Assembly: GCA_964576465.1 (NCBI GenBank) | Contig: CAZNXE010000001.1 | Span: 1 to 64,000 of the forward strand | DNA: 64,000 bases | Direction: 5' to 3' | DNA from: CAZNXE01 sp964576465 | GTDB lineage: Bacteria; Planctomycetota; Planctomycetia; Pirellulales; JAEUIK01 | Part shown: piece after piece, positions 45,117 to 53,422 of the stretch | Layout of the letters: the number at the start of each line of letters is the position of its first letter | Position numbering within the stretch: the stretch's first letter is position 1 | Notes under the pieces: model-generated | Database searches by the model: none | Seen by the model: the letters and a program-made list of their open reading frames with translations, nothing else | What the model was told of the DNA's origin: nothing | Translations under genes and position numbers: made by a program

Positions 45117-46964
45117 ATGGGCGACGTTTTCTCGACGCTCGATATCTTGGTCTTCCTGGGCACGCTGTTCCTCGTAATGGCCGTCGGGCTATGGGCCGGA
45201 CGCAAAGAGGAATCGTCCGAAGACTACTTTCTCGCTGGACGCGACATCCGCTGGTGGCAGGTCGCCGGTTCGATTTTCGGCAGCAACGTCAGCGCCAATC
45301 ATTTGGTCGGCATGGTCGGAATCGGCTATGCCGTGGGCTTTGCCCAAAGCCATTTCGAGCTAGGCGCCATCGCCGGTTTGATGCTGCTGTGTTATGGCTT
45401 TCTGCCCGTCTATCGCAAGCTCCGGGTCTATACGTTGTCGGAATATCTGGCCCGACGCTACGACGAACGCTCTCGGGTGCTCTACGCCGTGGCGATGCTC
45501 TTCATCATGGTCTTTGTTCAGATGGTGCCGGGGTTCTACATCGGTTCGCGGTCGATGAACCTACTGCTGGGAGGAACGTCACTCGCACTTGGTTACGAAT
45601 GGGGAGTCATCACGTTGGCCATCGTGGCAGGCGTGTACACCATTCTCGGTGGCCTGAAGGCGGTGATCTGGACCGATGTCTTGCAATCGATGTTGCTGCT
45701 GGCCGCCGGAATCTTGGTGGCGATTCTAACCTTCGGACACAGCGCAATCGGCGGATGGTCGGGCATGTTGGCACTTGATGCGGCGGGTGCCGACAAGATG
45801 CACCTCTACCTGCCATCGACTCACGCTGAACTTCCCTGGACCGGGATGTTCACCGGTTTGATGTGCCTGCATTTCTTCTACTGGGGTACCAACCAGTTCA
45901 TCGTCCAGCGTGCGCTGGCTGCCCGAAGCGACGGCGAAGCACGGTTGGGGATTGTGCTGGCAGGCTTTTTCAAATTGTTGATTCCGTTTTTCGCCATCGG
46001 AACAGGGATCGCGTCCTACTATCTTTTTGCAGCCGTGGGAGCGCAACCCGATCCCGACGCGGCATTTCCCGAATTGGTAAAGATCGTGGTCCCGCTGGGC
46101 TACGGCATTGTCGGCGTCATCGCCGCGGGGCTCATCGGAGCCATCCTCTCGTCGATCGATTCGATGATGAACTCAGCCGCGACCATTGTCACGATGGATC
46201 TCTACCAACGATACGTAAACCCCAAGGCCGACAGTCGGCAACTCATCCGCGTCGGGCGGCTGTCGATTGTCGCTTTTGTGGCGCTGGCCGCATGGATGGC
46301 CATCGCCATTCTCGACCCGAACTCGAAGGAAAACTTCTTTCTCGTCATCGTCAACCAGCAGAGCCACGTCATCCCCGGCTTGCTTGTTGCATTCGCCGTG
46401 GGCATGGTTTGGCGGCGGGCGACCGCAACCGGTGCGTTCGTTGTCATACTTGCCAGCCCGTTGCTGTCGCTCGCTCTGCAATGGACCTACGATCACCATT
46501 TGCACGAGATTCCATGGCTTGGTGCGAATTTTGGCGATCAACTGAACACGTTTCACCGCGTGGCCGTGATCGTTTCATTGGCCGTGCTCACGCACGTGGC
46601 CGTGAGCCTGAGTACGTACTGCGATCCAGAGCGAGCGAAGTTGGTGTGGTCAGAACTTGGAGGGCATAGTCCACGCGATGTGCGATGGTTGATCGCAACC
46701 CTAGCCATCAGCATTGCACTGTTGGGCGTCTTAGCCGGGGCAATGGTCACAGCACTGCTGTCTCCCGGCGCCTGTGCAACCATCGGAGGGCTGTGGACGT
46801 TTGGTATGTTTGGCCTGGCCGGCGCCCGAGTTGTTAAAAAACGAGTCGCTGAAGACGACGCCCTTCTCGAGAGATCCTTCGTAAGGGCATTGCTAACAGA
46901 GGACCGCTTCTATGCCGGCATCCTCTGCGGACTGGCAGTCTTCATGTTGTACTACTACTATTGA
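45117..46964 (+). CDS. sodium:solute symporter (SSS/SLC5 family)
   Basis: About 615 residues with 13-14 hydrophobic segments. SSEDYFLAGRDIRWW near the N-terminus is the SSS family signature. AGLIGAILSSIDSMMNSAATI contains the helix-8 Na+-binding serines, as in vSGLT/SGLT. FYWGTNQFIVQRALAA resembles sugar or inositol carriers of planctomycetes, so a sugar-type substrate is a guess. Three in-frame ATGs (45105, 45111, 45117) compete; GAGG at 45107-45110 fits the last. The gene is divergent from trkA and not obviously linked to it. Confidence 0.85.
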   Translation: MGDVFSTLDILVFLGTLFLVMAVGLWAGRKEESSEDYFLAGRDIRWWQVAGSIFGSNVSANHLVGMVGIGYAVGFAQSHFELGAIAGLMLLCYGFLPVYRKLRVYTLSEYLARRYDERSRVLYAVAMLFIMVFVQMVPGFYIGSRSMNLLLGGTSLALGYEWGVITLAIVAGVYTILGGLKAVIWTDVLQSMLLLAAGILVAILTFGHSAIGGWSGMLALDAAGADKMHLYLPSTHAELPWTGMFTGLMCLHFFYWGTNQFIVQRALAARSDGEARLGIVLAGFFKLLIPFFAIGTGIASYYLFAAVGAQPDPDAAFPELVKIVVPLGYGIVGVIAAGLIGAILSSIDSMMNSAATIVTMDLYQRYVNPKADSRQLIRVGRLSIVAFVALAAWMAIAILDPNSKENFFLVIVNQQSHVIPGLLVAFAVGMVWRRATATGAFVVILASPLLSLALQWTYDHHLHEIPWLGANFGDQLNTFHRVAVIVSLAVLTHVAVSLSTYCDPERAKLVWSELGGHSPRDVRWLIATLAISIALLGVLAGAMVTALLSPGACATIGGLWTFGMFGLAGARVVKKRVAEDDALLERSFVRALLTEDRFYAGILCGLAVFMLYYYY

Positions 46965-47010
46965 AGCGCTGACAGGATGGTCGGCTCCTAACATCGCATC
47001 ATCGTGGCAC

Positions 47011-47053
47011 AAAAAAAGCGGTGAGCCGGAATCCGAAGATCCCGACTCACCGC
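47011..47053 (-). terminator. rho-independent terminator for the YTV gene
   Basis: GCGGTGAG (47018-47025) pairs with CTCACCGC (47046-47053); read on the minus strand the stem is followed by seven T bases (47011-47017). It lies 38 bases after the stop of the minus-strand YTV gene. On the plus strand it could also stop the symporter transcript, since TTTATTTTT follows at a short distance. Confidence 0.85.
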
Positions 47054-47090
47054 CAAATAGTTTATTTTTCCGATTGTGAACGCGCCGAGA

Positions 47091-48053
47091 CTAACGACAA
47101 CGGCGTCCACAGCGTCGCGGGGCACGGCAGCTACTGTAGCTGTCGCCGCAATTTGAAGCTGGCACCAAGATCGTCTTGGGCACCATCTTGCAAACCCGCA
47201 CTTCGACCTCTTTTTCGACCTGATGCGGTACGCAGACAGTGTATTGCTGGGTCACATCTTCCGTAACGCATTTGTACGTGGTCACGTTGCACGTACGGGT
47301 ACGCTGTTCCGGTGCACAAACCGTGTATTGAACTTCGCGCGACCTTTGCTCACGGACGAGCTTGCAGACTTTGACTTCGCGGGTCCGCTCTTCGCGGCTG
47401 TTGACCGTCACCGTGTACTCGTAGGGCACTTCCTCTCGCTGAATACGCATGACGGTACATTCGACTTCCTCTTGCACGATGTTCGGCACCCACACACGGC
47501 AGGTTCGGGTCGCCGGAGCACAGTCACCGCAACCGCCGCAGTTACTTCTACTCTGGCAGGCGATCACACGCTCTTCCCAACAGCCACGATCACGACAAAT
47601 GGTACGGGTTACCGTCGTCGGCACCCGCTTGCACACGACTCGCGTGCCTTGGCGTGCTTCTTGGTGTGGCACGCACACGGTGTAGGTCTGGGTTTGGGTT
47701 TCATAAACAGGCTTGCAAACCGTGTAGTTCACGGTCCGCGTCTCTGTTCTTGGCACCAAAACGGTGTAGGTCTGTTCGACGGTCTTCGTCTCGGGAACGC
47801 GACGAGACACTTGAACGGTTCGCTCACGTGTTTCGTTGGCGTACTGGGTCACCGTGATGGTGCGAGATTGCGTTTCGTAAGATGGGACATAGATCGTCTT
47901 TTCGATCATTGCCGGTTCACAAGAGGCTGGAGCACAGCCAGACGGGGCACAATCACTTTGACACGGACCGGAACTCTTTGCTGCCGAAGCAGTTCCACTA
48001 GCAAGGATGGACACGACACAGATAGTCAGGAAACCACTCAATAGTTGGCGCAC
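47091..48053 (-). CDS. YTV-motif cysteine-rich cell-wall protein
   Basis: A 320-residue secreted protein with signal sequence MRQLLSGFLTICVVSILASG. The mature part is built from degenerate repeats centred on YTV (TYTVLV, NYTVCK, TYTVCV, EYTVTV, QYTVCA, QYTVCV) with alternating Arg/Thr/Val/Glu, which suggests a long beta structure. It has about 25 cysteines, many in VCK or VCV contexts or clusters such as SNCGGCGDC, suited to disulfide cross-linking. The YTV family is known from proteinaceous cell walls of Rhodopirellula-type planctomycetes. The tail is very basic (RRCGRRCR). A strong promoter and a terminator flank the gene, so it is monocistronic. Confidence 0.85.
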   Translation of the reverse strand: MRQLLSGFLTICVVSILASGTASAAKSSGPCQSDCAPSGCAPASCEPAMIEKTIYVPSYETQSRTITVTQYANETRERTVQVSRRVPETKTVEQTYTVLVPRTETRTVNYTVCKPVYETQTQTYTVCVPHQEARQGTRVVCKRVPTTVTRTICRDRGCWEERVIACQSRSNCGGCGDCAPATRTCRVWVPNIVQEEVECTVMRIQREEVPYEYTVTVNSREERTREVKVCKLVREQRSREVQYTVCAPEQRTRTCNVTTYKCVTEDVTQQYTVCVPHQVEKEVEVRVCKMVPKTILVPASNCGDSYSSCRAPRRCGRRCR

Positions 48054-48125
48054 TAAAGCACCCCCCTTCCATAGACGGTGAGTTTAACGAACGCGATGCA
48101 TGGGACAAATGCAAAAGATAGGGGT

Positions 48126-48154
48126 TATTCTGCCTTCGCCCGCAAGATTGTCAA
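48126..48154 (-). promoter_or_regulatory. sigma70-like promoter of the YTV gene
   Basis: On the minus strand TTGACA (48154-48149) is followed after 17 bases by AGAATA (48131-48126). The -35 box is a perfect consensus and the spacing is optimal. It predicts a leader of roughly 65 bases before the ATG at 48053. Confidence 0.6.
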
Positions 48155-48350
48155 GCAATAACCATAGGTTCGACATGGATTTTTTCCGTCACCCCATTTC
48201 TAGCGCCTACTTCGGAGCCGGTGAGTTGACTAAAAGTCGCTGCATTGCATCGATGAGAAAGCGGAGGCGATAGACTCGAAACGACTTTCCGAATCTCAAG
48301 AGAATCGCCCGCGGAAGATGATGCACCGCGCTACGATGAAGCGCATCGAC

Positions 48351-48392
48351 ATACGAAAAGGCACAAGAGAGATACGAAAAGGCACAAGAGAG
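48351..48392. repeat. perfect 21-bp tandem duplication
   Basis: Two adjacent identical copies occupy 48351-48371 and 48372-48392, each starting ATACGAAAAGGCAC. It lies about 100 bases before the ABC transporter start. It may be replication slippage or a paired regulator site. Confidence 0.9.
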
Positions 48393-48493
48393 GACAGGAA
48401 TTCACCCGGCAGGCGGCCCTGCTTGGCTGCGGTTATAACAACAGGTCTTCACAGTTAACCAATCGTCCCAATGTGAAAAAATAGTTTCCCCGC

Positions 48494-49483
48494 ATGCCTC
48501 CTGCCATCGTCTGCAACGATCTCCACAAACAATATCCGGGCCGACCTCCCGTTGATGCGGTCAATGGAATCGATTTGGTTGTTCATCGCGGCGAGTGTTT
48601 CGGCCTGCTGGGACCCAACGGCGCCGGGAAAACGACAACGATCGAGATCCTTGAAGGCTTACTCAAGCCCACCAGTGGCCAAGTCAAGGTACTGGGACAT
48701 GAGTGGGGCAGCGGTGACGATAAGATCAAACAACGCATCGGCATTTCGTTACAAGAAACGCGGCTGCCGGAGAAGCTGTCCGTCATCGAGACGATTCGTC
48801 TGTTCCGCAGCTTCTATCATCGCGGCTATCCCATCGACGACGTGATGCGGCAAGTGGGGCTTGAAGAGAAGGCCCGATCGTGGGTCCGCAACCTTTCCGG
48901 TGGCCAAAAGCAGCGTCTCGCCGTGGCATGCGCGCTGGTTGGGGCACCCGACTTGTTGTTCCTAGACGAACCGACGACCGGTCTCGATCCACAATCCAGG
49001 CGACAACTGTGGTCAATCATCCGGCACCTGCGCGACGATGGCCGAAGCGTGTTGCTAACAACGCATTACATGGACGAGGCACAACGTCTGTGCGATCGCG
49101 TGGCGATCATCGACCATGGCCGCGTGATTGCCGAAGGACCGCCGCATGAGTTAATCGCGAGGCTAGGCGGCGAACATATTATCGAACTGTCTTGGGAAGG
49201 ATCGATCGACACCGGCCCGATGGACGACCCCTTCAATCAACTGCCAACCGTGAAACACGTACGGCGCGAAGCTAGCCGAGTCGAGTTAACGGTTGGCCAG
49301 CCGCATATCGTCCTGCCCCTGCTGCTCGAACGGCTTTCACAATCACAATGCCAGCTCACCAACCTAACCACGCGACATGCCAGCCTGGAAGATGTCTTCG
49401 TTTCGCTCACGGGAAGGCATTTGGATGAAGCCGAAACGTCGCAGCCCGAATCTGCGAGCGGAGGTGATTTAGTCAATGGATAG
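48494..49483 (+). CDS. ABC transporter ATP-binding protein (ABC-2 exporter type)
   Basis: A 329-residue ATPase. Walker A is GPNGAGKTTT, the signature is LSGGQKQRLAVACAL, and Walker B is DLLFLDEPTTGLDPQ, followed by a switch His (LLTTHYMDEA). A C-terminal extension of about 90 residues (VELTVGQPHIVLPLLLERL) resembles drug or Nod-factor exporter ATPases. Its stop overlaps the permease start by 8 bases, so the two are one operon and one complex. The substrate cannot be inferred. Confidence 0.9.
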   Translation: MPPAIVCNDLHKQYPGRPPVDAVNGIDLVVHRGECFGLLGPNGAGKTTTIEILEGLLKPTSGQVKVLGHEWGSGDDKIKQRIGISLQETRLPEKLSVIETIRLFRSFYHRGYPIDDVMRQVGLEEKARSWVRNLSGGQKQRLAVACALVGAPDLLFLDEPTTGLDPQSRRQLWSIIRHLRDDGRSVLLTTHYMDEAQRLCDRVAIIDHGRVIAEGPPHELIARLGGEHIIELSWEGSIDTGPMDDPFNQLPTVKHVRREASRVELTVGQPHIVLPLLLERLSQSQCQLTNLTTRHASLEDVFVSLTGRHLDEAETSQPESASGGDLVNG

Positions 49484-50669
49484 CTCCGCTTCCAAGATTC
49501 CCGAACCGACGTTCGACGCGGCACGAGAGACGACACCGACAGTGCAGTCGCTCGTGGTTGACAACCACGGACCGAGCCCACTTTTGGAACTCGTGCTCTC
49601 TCGAATTCGCGAGTTCTATCGTGAACCGGAGGCCATCTTTTGGGTCTATGGTTTTCCGTTGCTCATGGCGTTGGCCCTCGGCATCGCCTTTCGCAATCAG
49701 CCCGTCGAGACGGTACTTGTCGACATTGTCGCGTCACCCGTTGCGAAAACACTTGCCGCGGCCCTTGCCGCACCGATATCCCCGGCTACGGATTCGACAT
49801 CGACCTCAACGGCGCCCCACTATAAGGTCCGCATATCCACCATCGACGAAGCGCGACTTCGCTTACGAACGGGCAAGACAAGTCTGGTGATCTCAACTCC
49901 CGCCGGCGTGACAAGCGACACTCCGCTGGAGCAACTGGCGCTCGACTACTGGCTCGACCCGACACGGCCCGAGGGACGTAGTGCCCAGGCAGCAGTGAAT
50001 GACAAACTGCAACGCGCCGCCGGGCGCAGCGACCCCATGACGATAAGCAACACCGAGATGATCGAACCGGGAGGCCGGTATATCGACTTTCTCATTCCCG
50101 GTCTCATCGGCTTAAGCCTGCTCAGCGGTGGGCTCTTCGGCATCGGGTTCGTCACTGTCGATATGCGGGTGCGGCACCTACTCAAGCGGTTCATCACCAC
50201 CCCCATGAAAAAAGCACACTTCCTAGCGGCGCTCATGCTCAGCCGGTTTGTGTTCAACGTCACGGAGGTCATTCTGCTGCTTGTCTTCGCGAATTACGTG
50301 TTCGATGTACGGATCGAAGGCAGCATTATCTCGGTGGTCACCATCATCGCGCTGGGGGCCTTGATGTTCGCGGGTCTCGGGCTGCTGGTTGCCAGCCGTG
50401 CCCGAACGTTGGAAACCGTCTCTGGGCTGATGAACCTAATCATGATGCCGATGTGGGTTCTCTCCGGGGCGTTCTTCTCGTACGAGCGTTTTCCAGAGGC
50501 CGCCCATCCCTATATCAAGCTACTGCCACTCACCCCGCTGAACGACGCGCTGCGTGCCGTGATGAACGAAGGGGCCTCGATCGCGATTCTCGGACCCGAA
50601 CTTGCCGTGATGTCCGGCTGGGTCGTCCTCAGCTTTCTGCTGGCGCTACGATTGTTCCGCTGGTACTAA
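49476..50669 (+). CDS. ABC-2 type transporter permease
   Basis: A 397-residue membrane protein. One N-terminal segment (AIFWVYGFPLLMALALGIAF) is followed by an extracytoplasmic domain of about 150 residues. Five segments come after it, starting FLIPGLIGLSLLSGGLFGIG, and the protein ends VVLSFLLALRLFRWY. The pattern RIREFYREPEAIFW before the first segment is typical of this subfamily. It partners with the ATPase that overlaps it. A palindromic element begins 19 bases after the stop and could end transcription. Confidence 0.88.
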   Translation: MDSSASKIPEPTFDAARETTPTVQSLVVDNHGPSPLLELVLSRIREFYREPEAIFWVYGFPLLMALALGIAFRNQPVETVLVDIVASPVAKTLAAALAAPISPATDSTSTSTAPHYKVRISTIDEARLRLRTGKTSLVISTPAGVTSDTPLEQLALDYWLDPTRPEGRSAQAAVNDKLQRAAGRSDPMTISNTEMIEPGGRYIDFLIPGLIGLSLLSGGLFGIGFVTVDMRVRHLLKRFITTPMKKAHFLAALMLSRFVFNVTEVILLLVFANYVFDVRIEGSIISVVTIIALGALMFAGLGLLVASRARTLETVSGLMNLIMMPMWVLSGAFFSYERFPEAAHPYIKLLPLTPLNDALRAVMNEGASIAILGPELAVMSGWVVLSFLLALRLFRWY

Positions 50670-50687
50670 CCTGGGATAATGAACTGC

Positions 50688-50806
50688 TTAGGCGAGCGGC
50701 AGATAGAAAACTACCGTAGCATGGGACCCCGTCCCGTGTACTCCGTGGGTTCTACACGGGACGAGGTCCCATGCTACGGCAAAAACATTTCTGCCACTCG
50801 CCTTAA
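50688..50806. mobile_element. palindromic MITE/REP-like element, copy 1
   Basis: A 119-bp non-coding unit. The ends are inverted repeats: TTAGGCGAGCGGCAGA on the left and, read on the other strand, TTAAGGCGAGTGGCAGA on the right. The centre (50714-50779) is a 27-bp hairpin with one mismatch and a 12-base loop, starting CCGTAGCATGGGACC. It is nearly identical to the reverse complement of the element at 52184-52302. It has no coding capacity, so it would depend on a transposase elsewhere. Confidence 0.82.
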
Positions 50807-50837
50807 CGACCGAACACATTGAGGAGTTCTGCACAAC

Positions 50838-52187
50838 ATGAGATGTTCCACGATTGCTCTTGGGTTTCTTCTCGGCGCTCTGTTGCCCTCAACTGCTTGT
50901 GCCGACGCGGTCGATCGCATCGTGCTCGAACGATTAAAAGCCACGCACGAGCAGGTCGAAGAGAACCAAGCAAACTTGAGCCCCGTCGAACTCGAAAGTG
51001 GATACGACGACGTTCGGGCAATCTTGCACGCTCATTCCTACCTGTCGCACGACAGTGTTGGCACCATCGAAGAGATTATCGAAGCGGCCCACGCGACGAA
51101 CGTACGGGTCATCATGTTCTCGAACCATCCGGCGGATACCTACGACTATTTCGAGGACACCGAGCAAGGCATGCACGACGGGGTGTTGCTGGTGCCAGGC
51201 GCTGAGACCGGCGGGATGTTGGTTTATCCGACCCGCAGCATGAAAGGCCACCGCGCGACCCCGCCGCAACCGTTTGTCGATCTGCTGCATGAAGATGGCG
51301 GGTTAACGTTCGTTTCGCATCTAGAAACGAAGCTTGATTGGGAATTGGATCGACTAACGGGTTCCGAAATCTATAATACGCATGCCGACTTGATGGAAGA
51401 GCGACGGTTTCTAACCATGTTCAGGAACCCGATCGCGCTGTTCAAGCTGATGCCGGCACTGAAGCAGTATCCACAAGAGACGTTCGCGGCAATCCAAGAT
51501 TACCCTGCCGACTATCTCAAGGCTTGGGATCGTTGGTGTCAGCGTGCGCCGCACACTGGCGTGGCAGCTAACGATTCCCATCACAATCAGGCATACCGCG
51601 GCATCGTCACCGAAGACGGTATGCTGCGAATCGAAGACGCGCTGGGTGAAGAGGTGACAACGCTCGATCCCGAAAAGATTTCGCTCGTGAAATTGCTCAT
51701 GGGTAATCGCGAGCCAGGCACGAAGATCCTGGAAATTGATCTCGATCCCTACGACCGCAGTTTCCGCCATGTCAGCACGCATCTACTGATGAACGAGATC
51801 ACGCGTGAAGCAGTGTGGGATGCGCTACATTCGGGCCGAGCTTACGTCGCCTTCGACTGGATGGCCGATCCAACAGGGTTCGTCTACTTGGCCGAACAAC
51901 AGGCAAGCGAAACCGGCGACGCCACGCCCAAGCGGTGGCCCATGGGAAGTGAGTTATCACTGGTCGAGGGCCTCAAATTACGAGCGGAAGCCGCGCTGCC
52001 GGTCGATTGGAAGCTGCTGCGCAACGGTGAAGTCGTCACCAAATTGAGTGGCAAGACATTCGAGTTCGATGTCGAACAGCCCGGCGTCTATCGCACGGAG
52101 GCATGGCTGCGATTCGTCGGCGAGCCACGACTCTGGGTATTGTCAAACCCCATCTATGTCCGTCCCGCCACAGAAACAGGTTCTTAG
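50838..52187 (+). CDS. secreted PHP-domain protein (CehA/McbA-like)
   Basis: A 449-residue protein with signal sequence MRCSTIALGFLLGALLPSTA. The PHP metal-binding motifs are in order: ILHAHSYLSHDS (His64, His66), MFSNHP, PGAETGG, FVSHLE and AANDSHHN. These are metal-dependent phosphoesterase or hydrolase centres. A C-terminal beta domain (LKLRAEAALPVDWKLLRNGE) resembles an Ig-like appendage. The stop codon TAG (52185-52187) belongs to the terminal repeat of the palindromic element that follows, so the original C-terminus may have been longer or different. The gene is flanked by two inverted copies of that element. The substrate is unknown. Confidence 0.82.
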   Translation: MRCSTIALGFLLGALLPSTACADAVDRIVLERLKATHEQVEENQANLSPVELESGYDDVRAILHAHSYLSHDSVGTIEEIIEAAHATNVRVIMFSNHPADTYDYFEDTEQGMHDGVLLVPGAETGGMLVYPTRSMKGHRATPPQPFVDLLHEDGGLTFVSHLETKLDWELDRLTGSEIYNTHADLMEERRFLTMFRNPIALFKLMPALKQYPQETFAAIQDYPADYLKAWDRWCQRAPHTGVAANDSHHNQAYRGIVTEDGMLRIEDALGEEVTTLDPEKISLVKLLMGNREPGTKILEIDLDPYDRSFRHVSTHLLMNEITREAVWDALHSGRAYVAFDWMADPTGFVYLAEQQASETGDATPKRWPMGSELSLVEGLKLRAEAALPVDWKLLRNGEVVTKLSGKTFEFDVEQPGVYRTEAWLRFVGEPRLWVLSNPIYVRPATETGS

Positions 52188-52302
52188 GCGAGCGGCAGAG
52201 ATGTTTTTTACCGTAGCATGGGACCTCGTCCCGTGTAGAACCCACGGAGTACACGGGACGGGGTCCCATGCTACGGTAGTTTTCTATTTGCCGCACGCCT
52301 CA
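52184..52302. mobile_element. palindromic MITE/REP-like element, copy 2 (inverted)
   Basis: A 119-bp unit that is almost the exact reverse complement of the copy at 50688-50806, including the central loop, AT-rich arms and ends. The left end TTAGGCG supplies the TAG stop of the PHP gene; the right end, read on the minus strand as TGAGGCG, supplies the TGA stop of the convergent deacetylase gene. The long hairpin could also act as a two-way terminator. Confidence 0.82.
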
Positions 52303-53403
52303 GGACGCCGTCCCACTTGAAGTATTCGTTGCTAGCCCACGACGGGCCAACGCGTCCATATCGACTAGTTGTGCCGCATCGCCGGCATCTGCAACCTTTC
52401 GACAGATGAGTTCGATGGCCTTCATTTGCGGGTCGACCACGTACAAGCACGACGGATGACAAAGGAAATCGAACACCGCCCTTTGTTCGATCACCCAGTC
52501 GAGCGCAAGATCGAGCGCGTGAAGAAATTCGTCCAGCTTCCAGCGACCGCCGCGAAAGGCCGTAATGTCACTCGGTGGGCTCATCGGAACCTCAACCAGC
52601 CCGCTTGGGTAGACGATGGGTTGAGCCAGCGCTTGCGCCGCGACGATGCTGTCCATCACATCCTTGCCAGGCCGTGCATCGGGAGGCTGGAGCTTGTGTG
52701 CCGGGTAGATGCTGCTAACCCAGGGAAAGCCCAACTCGAGCAGCATCGCCTGCACGTCCGCCCGCGCATGCAAACCGTCGTTGAATCCCCCCGGGGTACG
52801 AAATCCCGCTGCGGTGACCTCCAACCGTTCTTGCATGGCAACGTTCGCCAAACGAATGTTCTCGCGAATCACTTCTTCGGACGTGCGTCCCGCGATGAGC
52901 CACGGCGAGCGGCGAAAGCGAAATTGAATGTCTTCCTTCGTTCCGGCACGCACATTCACATGATCGTACGTATGATTTCCCAACGCATGTCCGGCCTCGG
53001 CAAGGGCCTTCAGCCAATCGACATTTTCCTGCTCCAGCACCCGACCAACAACGAAACAATGCAGCCGACCACCATGACGGGTCACCATCGCGGCAGCCCC
53101 AGTGGTATAGCGTTTGGTTGGCTCGTTAAGATTCCCCTTTTCGTAATCCCAATGCGTGTCGTCCCAGCGGGGGAAGTTGCGGCTCATCTCCAGATCGAGT
53201 GTGATCGCCACCAACGCCTTGCCAACATGCGCAGGGTGCTCAGGCCCAAGCGTCGTGCGCGCGGTCGAGGTTCCAGGTGTCTCGTCCGGTTCACCTCCCC
53301 GGGCGCGATGCCAATTGAGCCATGGCGCAATCGCCGCGGCAGTCGTGGCGGTCAGCGCGCGTCGGCGTGTGATGCATCGATCGTCGGGTGAATGCGGCGT
53401 CAT
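52300..53403 (-). CDS. polysaccharide deacetylase (NodB-like), Tat-exported
   Basis: About 367 residues from the ATG at 53403, preceded by GGATTTTC. The N-terminus has a twin-arginine-like signal (TRRRALTATTAAAIAPWL). NodB motif 1 is VAITLDLEM (Asp70), motif 2 is GNHTYDHVN with metal His144 and His148, and motif 3 is GFRTPGG. Such enzymes remove acetyl groups from glycans, often N-acetylglucosamine. The usual second Asp of motif 1 is altered (LDLE), so activity may differ. It lies 19 bases after the isochorismatase-like gene, suggesting an operon. Its stop lies inside the terminal repeat of the adjacent palindromic element. Confidence 0.8.
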   Translation of the reverse strand: MTPHSPDDRCITRRRALTATTAAAIAPWLNWHRARGGEPDETPGTSTARTTLGPEHPAHVGKALVAITLDLEMSRNFPRWDDTHWDYEKGNLNEPTKRYTTGAAAMVTRHGGRLHCFVVGRVLEQENVDWLKALAEAGHALGNHTYDHVNVRAGTKEDIQFRFRRSPWLIAGRTSEEVIRENIRLANVAMQERLEVTAAGFRTPGGFNDGLHARADVQAMLLELGFPWVSSIYPAHKLQPPDARPGKDVMDSIVAAQALAQPIVYPSGLVEVPMSPPSDITAFRGGRWKLDEFLHALDLALDWVIEQRAVFDFLCHPSCLYVVDPQMKAIELICRKVADAGDAAQLVDMDALARRGLATNTSSGTAS

Positions 53404-53422
53404 GAAAATCCTATTGGCGGTG

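Larger units (their letters stand above)
48054..48493. other. 440-base divergent region between YTV gene and ABC exporter
   Basis: No gene was found. It contains the sigma70-like promoter of the YTV gene (48126-48154) and a perfect 21-bp tandem duplication (48351-48392). No RNA gene was recognised. Confidence 0.5.

Noticed and set aside
47223..48044. Long plus-strand frame opposite the YTV gene
   Set aside because: It mirrors the repetitive YTV gene; the minus strand has the signal peptide, promoter, terminator and YTV motifs.
50688..50806. Simple rho-independent terminator only
   Set aside because: A hairpin of 27 bp with distinct outer inverted ends and a near-identical inverted copy 1.4 kb away is better explained as a mobile element, although it may also terminate transcription.
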